This document shows, in pieces, positions 56,240-64,000 of a DNA stretch of 64,000 nucleotides (the first letter of the stretch is position 1; every line of letters begins with the position of its first letter). The notes beneath the pieces were generated by a model. It did no database searches. It saw only the letters and a list, made by a program, of their open reading frames with translations, and was not told where the DNA came from. Where the stretch lies: NCBI RefSeq assembly GCF_963678635.1, contig NC_087063.1:59342759-59406758 (forward strand). The letters are read 5' to 3'. Position numbers and translations under genes: made by a program. Source of the stretch: Symsagittifera roscoffensis (lineage: Eukaryota > Xenacoelomorpha > Acoela > Convolutidae).

Positions 56240-56793
56240 CTGTGGCGAAAAAACTTGTCTCGAAATTTTAAGACTGAATAAAACCATTTCAAACGAGAAC
56301 TTCTTAACACCTCAGAACTTCTTAAAATATCCCCAATATCCCTACACACATATAACCTAAAATTAAGACCAAAATGGAGGGAAAAAACGAATGTTTTTTT
56401 TTTAAAAATTGTTCAAATTTTTTCTTTATTTTTTGTGGCCGGAACATTCTGTGCGACTTGCTTGCACAGCAGTTTGCTCTCCTGCTAATGCTTATTTCTT
56501 GTTCATTCTATTTTATTATTCCACAGATTCGATCAGCAACTCAATTCATTGTTAATATTTCAAAAGTTCGCCTTATTCAATGCTCCACCCTTGTAATTTT
56601 AAGCAAAATAAAACAGGGCTAAATGATAAGCCAAGAACTCATCGTATTTTAAACTGCGAGTTGTTTTTGTTGTTCTATTTGGCCTATGCGCTATGAGGCA
56701 TTTCTGATGCACTAGAACAGGTCTTCTACACAATTTAGCGATTTAGAAACATTCGCAAAGAGCGAAGGTCAAATTTTCTATTCATTGTTATAA

Positions 56794-57132
56794 ATGGGAA
56801 TGGGATACATGAGTCATGAATACGCACTAGTACTTCCAATTGAACTAAGGGAGGACTTGGGCGAAGACATTGAGGATATGGAACCACTTCCGATGCGGGA
56901 TCTCTTCATATTGTCCGGTGACATCGATGTTGAAAACCTTAAACAATGGCATTTATTGTTCCGACCACCGAAGGCTTCTTTGCCTGAGGCATGTTTTTTT
57001 CCACTAGTTCACATACCAAATACAACCATTAGATGGAATCGAGTGATACATTTTATGAAAGATTTTTCAATTGATTCGATCTGCCATGAAAGATGGTGTC
57101 AACAAAAAACGCCAATCATTTCGTTTTTTTAG
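56794..57132 (+). other. Unassigned 112-codon open frame in an intron
   Basis: An ATG-started frame lying antisense in the intron between host exons. It is acidic in its first half (LREDLGEDIEDMEPLPMRDL), then hydrophobic and aromatic (NLKQWHLLFRPPKASLPEAC). There is no second copy or recognised domain. It may be part of an unrecognised transposon. Confidence 0.3.
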
Positions 57133-57482
57133 AACAACTTAACGAAGAGCAAAAAGATAATGAATTGGATCTTTCTTTTTCGCCATAAATACTTAAAAGA
57201 CAAGACTAATATTTTATACATAAATGGTTCTTAAATGATGATTCTCAAATTTAAACGAATCTTCCCCCTAAAACCAAAACAACTCGATTTCAAATTTTTC
57301 TGCGTTTGAATTACTTTAAAAATTGTTTTAAGATTTCTTTTCAGACAAAAGTGGCTGAAATAATCTGAGATACTTAAACATCAACCGGCTAGTCTTGATT
57401 CCAGGTATTTTCAGCAAATTATTCAAAACCATTTCGATTCATTTGAAAGATTTGTATATTTTGATGACGATACAAGACTGAC

Positions 57483-57729
57483 CTGTGGTTGCCTGATATT
57501 AAGCTCCCTACTCCTTGTCCCATGCCCACTGTCGACTGTGAAGAATACATGGAACTTGCCGGCGGAAACTGGAAGGCACTGGAGAGGGAGTGCTTGGACT
57601 GGAGGGAGACCTGGCTGCTGCCCGAGGGCGTTCTGTGTCTGCGGGAAGTGGTACCAGAGTGCTTGATGTTTTGGTGCATTATGTGCTGTTTATAACTCTG
57701 CTCAAGATCCACAGGCGATGCTATCGTAG
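57483..57729 (-). CDS. Host gene exon (first one visible): Ser/Gln-rich region
   Basis: Acceptor GGAATTTTTAG ends at 57730; donor CACAG|GTCAGT. The exon enters in phase 1 and leaves in phase 2. It encodes VDLEQSYKQHIMHQNIKHSG, TTSRRHRTPSGSSQVSLQSK, SAFQFPPASSMYSSQSTVGM and GQGVGSLISGNH. The start of the protein must lie beyond 64000 or in exons I did not recognise. The tail character (Ser-rich then Pro-rich) fits signalling exchange factors or adaptors; the DOCK and SOS families are candidates only. Confidence 0.65.
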
Positions 57730-57869
57730 CTAAAAATTCCGAATTCGAGCTATTGAAACAATACGATGGGTAATATGCTTTTTAAACAACAATCAGTATC
57801 AGTTTTATCAACAACTATTTCATCTGTCATCCCTAACAACAACTAATCAATCATTTATCATTTGAAAAA

Positions 57870-59080
57870 AAAAAAAAAAACAATTAAAGAGGTAGACAAA
57901 CATATATACTGCTTAACAGAGAGGCGTCAAGTCATTTGCGAAAATGAAGGAGGAAGTCTGCAAAAATTACCGAAAAAGATTCACTTCGACCAATCAGTGG
58001 AAACAAGAATTATTTGTGACGCCTCAAGGTCAAGCTTCGGTGGAGCATTCAGGGGCGGATTTGAGGAAGGAGGGGGGGGGGGGGGGGGGGGAGGGAGGCG
58101 GAATCGAATCCCCCTTCAGGGATTCGACCGCCTGCCGACCTAAAGGGGCCCTCTTTGTACTATTTCGAAATATCCATTTTTCGAGCCAATATATACCAAC
58201 TTTGAGGGAGGAGCGCGCGCGGAATGCTTTTATGGCCTTTTTTTTAATTTTGCCAAAACAGGGACTTTTTAGCGCTTTGGGAGAGCTCAAAAAATCAATT
58301 CGGTCGACCTAAAAAAAAGGTCGACTAAAATTTCGAAAGGTCCCCTGGCAGCATTAGAGCAGAAAACATCAGAGCGAGAGGCAGTAATTGCCTTCGCGTC
58401 AAGATTTTTGAACAACGACGGAGAAAATATTTGGTAAAGGAATTTGAATTACTCGAAGTAGTTTGGGCGGTTGAGCACTTCAAATATTACATTTATGGTT
58501 CTGCTTTCAAGGTCATTGCTGACGACCAGCCTTTGCTCAGTGCTTTGAAGGAGAGCCCGAGATCAAAGAAAATTCATTCACGATTATCACACTGGGTAGA
58601 TATGATGTTAACCACCAATTTCATATCAAACATCTGCCAGGAAGCAAAATGTAGATAATTGACTATTTGTCTCAAAGCATCCAGTGTTGGTAATCAAAAA
58701 CAACCTACAGCGAATGATGAGGATTTTTTTGTTACCGCCATATGAGATTATTTGAAACATTGAAAGTCTAGATCGCTCTCAATTGAAGGAACTAGCCAAT
58801 CAGAAAAGAGAAGCAGTTGGATTGCGTCACCTGATAAACAACGAAAACAAAACCCAAAATGAACAAATACAGCTCAAACGCAAATCAAAAATTCACACAG
58901 CGTGTCAAGTCAGACTTACAGAACAAGAATCCTTTTCAAAAATAGCAATTCATAGCCAAAAAAAAACAATTACACTGCGACTACAGAACAACAGATCATC
59001 GCACAAATATGTCAAAGACGAAACTAAAAACTGGCATGTCCCTGAAAAAATACCAACACAGGAAAAAGCTGATTGAAATT
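57870..59080 (+). pseudogene. RNase H region of a Ty3/gypsy-like Pol, split by a MITE
   Basis: The first part (57900-58049) reads KKIHFDQSVETRIICDASRSSFGGA, the RT connection end and RNase H start with the first catalytic Asp. After the 298-bp MITE the frame resumes with LEQKTSEREAVIAFASRFLN, then (one frame change, 58431-58658) FELLEVVWAVEHFKYYIYGS, AFKVIADDQPLLSALKESPR and RLSHWVDMML, typical of gypsy RNase H. Sequence up to 59080 (including 58783-59076, KELANQKREAVGLRHLI) is the spacer before integrase. Stops and frameshifts show it is dead. A relation to the 37-38 kb integrase is possible. Confidence 0.8.
58050..58347. mobile_element. 298-bp hAT-type MITE inserted in RNase H
   Basis: Starts CAGGGGCGGATTTGAGGAAGG and ends AAGGTCCCCTG, so the termini are short inverted repeats (CAGGGG/CCCCTG) as in hAT elements. 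Flanking 8-bp copies GGAGCATT (58042-58049) and GCAGCATT (58348-58355) match at seven of eight positions. It holds a long G run near 58072-58091 and an inner pair of GGTCGAC motifs. No coding capacity. The insertion interrupts an RNase H reading frame exactly. Confidence 0.85.
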
Positions 59081-59759
59081 TAAAAAATAAAAAACAGGAC
59101 GATCTAGATAAATGCACGAAAGAGATGGAATCGATCTAGACAGAAACAGACAGGAGCCAACAGAAAACCACAAAACAAACCAAATCGAAACAAAAAGAAA
59201 CTGGAGACACAAAGGCGAGGCTGTGCTTCGCAAACACTTGCGAGAATACGACCAAAAAGCAGCTCTATCAAGTGACAAACAAAAAAGTTGAAATAGGCCT
59301 CGAAATCGCCAAAAAAACTAGCCACCATTAACGCAGCTACATGTGCTAAAAAATTGCCCATTCGATGCAGTAGTACCACCAAATACAAAAAAAGCACAAT
59401 TTTGCATGTAATAAAGCGCAAAGCATAAAGCTACAATATGCACACAGAGGCAAAGCGGAGCTTCGCACCACTTTCGATGCAACACAATCATAAAAATTTT
59501 GGATGTTGAAAAAAAACAAGGTGCACCAAAATTTTTGTATGTCTCGATAAAAACAACTACGAGCCCAGCTAAAGCTGGGGTACGGGTTTATTATTGAACG
59601 AATTTGCTATACTGATGCTGCAAAAATTTGACTTTGCCTAAAACCTTGGTTGTTTCTCTACTAAAATAATTAAGAATTTTTGAGATAATCAATTTTCCCG
59701 AGTAGATGATTTTCTCTTAAAAAGAATTAAAGAATCGCCTCTTCTGTAGAAACAATTCT

Positions 59760-60420
59760 CCCAACCAGTTCTTTACATGGGACTCAGATTTGATTCTGTG
59801 AATTATAATAAAGCTCAAAAAGTTTTCAAAAAATGGTCGAAGGTTCTTAAGACGTTCAAAAGCCTTTCCAAAATCCATAACATTTTTCTGCAAACTTCAG
59901 GTTATGACCGCTTAAGCCGACAAAATTTCCAAAGCCGGGTTTCTCGATTGAACATAAACTGAGAATTGGACCGGTAGTTTTCGCGTAAAGTCAATAAGTT
60001 TCCATAAAAACTGTCAAAGTTTCAAAACTCTGATTTGTTTGAAGGCCCTAAGTATTTTCTTCATCAAACTGGGCATATCCAATTATGAGGGAAGACTTTC
60101 ACCAACCTGTTCATTCGGTTAAACCTATAATATCAGATTTGGCCGGATAGTTAGCAAAAAAAAATCCAGAAAACGGTCAACAAATCAAAATTTGACGGTT
60201 CCGAGCATTATCGCTTTTTGTGTAAAAAAAATAATGCAGAAACCTTATGCAGAAGGAATTAGTGCAACCTGTAATTTCGATTGAACCCGGAATCTCAAAT
60301 TTAACAGGGTAGTTTTCGAGAAAAGTCAAAAACTTTCAAAGAAAAAACGGTCATAAAATCAAAAATTTGAACTTTCAGAGGGCGATAACTTCCTGTGAAA
60401 AATTTTTTGATAGTGTCCGT
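59760..60420. repeat. Satellite-like array 1 (about 165-bp period, strongly diverged)
   Basis: Recurring landmarks are CGATTGAAC, ATCTCAGATTTG or similar, GGTAGTTTTCG-G-AAAGTCAA and CCGAAGGGCATAA or similar. The AGTTTTCG-type landmark appears near 59974, 60147 and 60311. Related units form the array at 63050-64000. Confidence 0.65.
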
Positions 60421-60655
60421 TAATGAAGAGGATTATGCATTTCAAAAAATTACCAGATATTATTGTTGTTCTTTGAAACAAATGGCTTTTTTTCGCTTCA
60501 TTAAATGAATTAAAAATGCATCAACTGTGTAGTACGATTCGAATGCCAAAGCACATGCTATCAATAAGCTGTAGAAGTGCCCCAAAATTGACTCCAATGT
60601 TGTCGACTTAGGTTGGAAAAAAAGAAAGTTCGTACTAATACACTCTGCTTCGCAA

Positions 60656-61285
60656 GTGCAAATGAAGAACACAATGCAGGTCAAAGCTACGCAGAGGGGC
60701 AAAATAATTCGGTCTAAAGCCAAATTGAAAAAAATCAGCCATATCAGACAACAATCCAAAATAATTGTGTTCAGTATTCACTCCGAGTCGGACAATGATA
60801 ACGGAGGACAAGGAAAACGAGAGAAACAACAACGTCAGAGGAGGGCGAGCCCATACAAAAAAGCAACCAAAATAGACAGGAGTAAAAGGAAGGAAGCAGC
60901 AGAGGAAACTACGGAAAAACTAACACGAGATGCTTCTTCCGCCAACTGGGCAAGGAACACAGAACAGGAAGAGGAGTAATCGTTAACATGGACAGAACCA
61001 AGGACGCCAATGTTAAAATGACCAGTAAATGCAAGTGAAGAAAAACAGGGCGACGAGGACATGGACACACCACAAACCACTGTCAATACTCACAAATCGA
61101 ATACAAACTGGTCACACAGTGACTCCAGTGTAGTTGTGAGCCTAGATGACTGGAATGATCAACAAAAAAAGAAAGGCAAAAAAAAGGAAATAGAAAAGGA
61201 AACGCTGACAGACACAAAATGGAACAAGAAAGAGAAGACAGTACATCCGAACAACACAGCTATCCAACAGACAAACACACCATGA
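60656..61285 (+). other. Low-complexity charged open frames, possible retroelement ORF remnant
   Basis: Frames 60656-60979 and 61061-61285 are rich in Lys, Glu, Gln, Arg and Thr (KREKQQRQRRASPYKK, KKKGKKKEIEKE) and separated by a short frame break. Composition suits a coiled coil or basic ORF1/gag-like protein, but no domain is visible and there is no second copy in the window. A further frame near 61600-61745 (VIPEPMSKNVLDAIHL) may be part of it. Confidence 0.35.
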
Positions 61286-62409
61286 TCTAAGTTTCCGTTT
61301 GTTAGAGGTCAACATGAGCGCGAATACAAATATAAAAAGAAATAGAACGAACCAGCTGGTGGCAAAAACCTCCCAACAAGGATACAAATAACACCACGAG
61401 ACGAACAGTTTAAGACGACCCGCTATATTGAAGAAACCAACAGTAAAAGCTAAGGATGGAGTACAAAGAGAAAGCCTGCAGAAATTACAGATCTCCACGC
61501 GCTCCTATCCTTAGTAAAATTATACTTTTCCGGCCGCACATATACAATATCCGAGTTATACAATATCCGAGTGAATTGTTTGTTATAAGATGACATGGTG
61601 ATACCAGAGCCAATGAGTAAGAACGTGTTGGACGCGATCCACCTAACACCCTGGACAGACAGCGATGCTGAGTATCACGAACAGATCCTGATTTCCGAGA
61701 ATCAATCGAGAAGTTGCGCTGACGGCACAAAATTGCAAGGAAAGTAGAGGAAAAGACGAAAATTCAAAAGCATTTAAAAATGAAAACAGCAAAACGCATA
61801 CATATTGACAGCTGAAGACAAATTTTCAAAATACTCAAATGCAAAGGTAGTCTAGTCACCACCACAACGGAAGACACTTCTATTGGTTTTATGCAAGATA
61901 TAAATTTTGGTGTACCCCAGAAAAAACGTTGAGATCAAGCAGCTCAGTGCCCAAAGTTTCAGTTATATTAGCGTTCCCAACGCAGTAAAGCTGCTTCGAC
62001 AAACACAGATCTTTCAGACATACTAGAACAGAAGGCAATATAAAGTTCCAAGACAGTTACGATGAACAAATGGATTCATGTAAATAGATTGATGCACGGG
62101 GAAATTGTCTTATTTATAAAATATATTCAAAAAGACCGAAACTAAATGCAACCGTAAGAATATCAAAAAGCCTATTACCCGTTGGCAAAACTTGCTATCG
62201 CAAGTGTAACATTTTTGAAAACGATCTGTTTAGACACAATTGACCTTTCTATGCCAGCATTAAATCGAACGGATTTTTAAACATTACAGTGCTTAAAACT
62301 TTAAACATAGATCCCATAGCAGTTGAAAACGAGTTACAACTAAAATATAGCAAATATTCGTCAACTTATTCGCAAATATTCGAAAAAAACGTCAACTTTC
62401 AAAATAAAA

Positions 62410-63060
62410 ACAGATGATCTTAAAGCTCTTTGAATTAAAAAAAAATTATCATTGTCAATTTTCACACAAAGGCGACACTGCGCTTCGCAAATACTAGCGA
62501 GAAATCGACAAAAAAGCAGCTCTATAAATTGGAATAATAAAAAAAAACCAGATAGGTAAAAGTTTTGCTACTAGACGGATTAAAAGTTTAGCAGGCGACT
62601 TGAAGATTAAGAGTCTCACGTCCTTCCCGCTCGCCCACGGACGTTTAACCGCCGACAACATTAGCCACAAAGAAAGCAGAGAACATTCTATGAAATTTTT
62701 AATGCTACAGACCGTGATTATAGCAAAGTTGCACCAAATTGAAAACTTTAATTTGCGAGCTACTTTGGAAAAAAGCAGGTTCAGACTAAAACACGATGCT
62801 CACAAGCTGGCTAGTGAAATGATAAAATTAAGCAAAATTGAAAAAAAATGGATTAATAGGCTAATTTTTTTATTCCGCTAGCATTTCGAAAATTAAAATC
62901 CATCTTCGAAACTAGAAGTAAGTCGCTCACGTTTTTCGTGGCCTTTGAAACTTTTGTTTTCCTTTCAGCAAAGGAATGATTTTAACTTTGAAAAAAAAAA
63001 ACAATCAAACCACGAAAAATCAAATTTGAGCGTGAACAAATTTCAAGACTTTCCTCAAAT
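62410..63060. repeat. Dispersed repeat mosaic with SINE-type body
   Basis: Family-S sequence (AAAGCTCTTTGAATT) at 62410 is followed by the GCGAAGC-type palindrome region (AAAGGCGACACTGCGCTTCGC at 62469), AGCAGCTCTATAAA, a tRNA-like segment, and then further family-S sequence at 62880-63060 (AATTAAAATCCATCTTCGAA). The order suggests a SINE-type insertion inside a family-S copy. Confidence 0.55.
62597..62653 (-). ncRNA. tRNA-like SINE head with A box, B box lost
   Basis: Minus strand: CGTGGGCGAGCGGGAAGGAC (A box) and GTGAGACTCTTAATCTTC, an anticodon-arm-like hairpin with TCTTAA. There is no intact B box after it. Similar in order to the segment at 50282-50347. Confidence 0.45.
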
Positions 63061-64000
63061 AACAAACAATTGCAACCTAACAGAAAAAAGCCGCTTCTAC
63101 AGAAAAAATTCTCGCAACCGTAAGTCGCCGCTTCTACAGAAAAAAAAACTCTCGCAACCCGTTCTTTCGATTGAATCCTTTATCTCAGATTTGATTGGTC
63201 AAAAAGTTTCGAAAAACCGGTCAAAATTTCCGAAATCTGACTTTCCGAAAACCATAACTTGTTTTGTGCAAAACAATTTCGTGGCCGGTTACGCTGAGAA
63301 GATTCGCAAAACCAATTTTCTCGATTGAACTTTTACCTAAGAATTGGCAGGGTAGTTTTAAAGAAAAGTTGAACAATTTCCGGAAACCACTCAATTTTCA
63401 ACACTTTGCTGAAGGCCATGACTTTTTAAGTGGGCCTAGCCGTTCATGCAGGGAGGCTCCCAGCAATCCGTTGATTCGATTAAGCCCTTGATATCAGAAT
63501 TGGCAGGATAGTTATCGCGAAAAGTCAAGTTTCCAAAACACGATCAACATATCTCCAAACTATGAGCTTTCCGAAGGGCATAAATTTTTGTGTAAAAATT
63601 GGGCGTAGCCTTAAAGGCAGGGGAACACCACACAACATTTCATTTCGACGTAACCCAAAATATCAGACTTGAATTTGTAGTTTTCGAGAATAAATTTGAC
63701 TTTATTGATTTCCATAAATTTTCGTTAAAAAAATTGGGCATAGCTTCTTAAGCAGGGGAGCTTCTGACAACTCGTTCTCTCCAATGAACCACAAAACCTT
63801 AGATTTACGAAGATAGTTTTAGAGAAAAGTCAGAAACGTTCAAGAAACGGTAAAAACAATCAAATATTTAGCTTTTCCGGTGGCTATGACTTTTTTTGAG
63901 AAAAATGAGCATATCCGGTAATGCAGCAGAGCTTCCCACAACCTGTTTTTTCCATTGAACACAAAAGCTGAGATTTGAGAGGGGAGCATCCCAGATTTGG
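63050..64000. repeat. Satellite-like array 2 (about 140-170-bp period), running off the window
   Basis: Landmarks recur: TAGTTTT-GAGAAAAGTC-type near 63351, 63507, 63676 and 63813; ATTGGGCATAGC-T-AAGCAG-GGAGCTTC-type near 63600, 63733 and 63910; and CCATTGAAC- or TCGATTGAAC-type before each. Units are strongly diverged, with many indels. The array reaches the window end. Confidence 0.65.

Overview
The window looks like repeat-rich nuclear DNA from an invertebrate animal, not bacterial DNA. It is AT-rich, with many short homopolymers, no operon-like gene packing, at least one intron-bearing host gene with GT-AG splice sites, tRNA-like SINE heads, MITEs with target-site duplications, and decayed copies of several retroelement classes. 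I see nothing that fixes the species.

Layout. Positions 1-11757 hold broken retroelement pieces: three fragments of one reverse transcriptase (RT) family, a plus-strand gag-like ORF with an SGNH-hydrolase domain (1894-2592), a 1.9-kb direct repeat (2593-4468 and 9879-11757) and a 0.78-kb tandem duplication (4310-5868). Positions 11758-28945 are a minus-strand composite of a Ty3/gypsy-like LTR retrotransposon. Read from high to low coordinates it gives pre-RT, RT, RNase H, spacer, integrase, acidic tail and macro domain, then a second truncated RNase H-to-macro block, an LTR-like spacer, gag with SGNH domains, a third integrase-tail-to-macro block, another LTR-like spacer and another gag. Positions 29246-30545 and 39785-41096 are a 1.3-kb direct repeat carrying a tRNA-like SINE head. 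Positions 33003-38093 are a second, unrelated minus-strand retroelement remnant (integrase C-terminus, proline-rich tail, env-like protein). A 20-bp minisatellite follows at 38225-38480, then a decayed non-LTR retrotransposon at 42860-44160.

The host gene lies on the minus strand between 57729 and 45954. Four exons with matching splice phases encode the Ser/Gly-rich and Pro-rich C-terminal tail of a signalling-type protein with SH3-ligand motifs; a poly(A) signal lies at 45902-45907. Its 9.3-kb penultimate intron contains a 715-bp Tc1/mariner-type foldback MITE, SINE pieces and two candidate duplicates of its own flanking exons. Upstream of the first visible exon is a Ty3/gypsy RNase H pseudogene on the plus strand, split by a 298-bp hAT-type MITE. 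The last 4 kb hold satellite-like arrays and a low-complexity charged ORF.

The most interesting system is the 11.8-28.9 kb retrotransposon family. It appears to carry two enzyme-like domains not normally part of gypsy elements: an SGNH/GDSL-type hydrolase in the gag region and, after the integrase, a macro domain resembling the TARG1/OARD1 type of ADP-ribosyl hydrolase. Three macro copies share the same changes in the N-terminal ligand loop, and the two complete copies also lack the usual catalytic residues. All copies here are broken, so function can only be inferred for the parent family.
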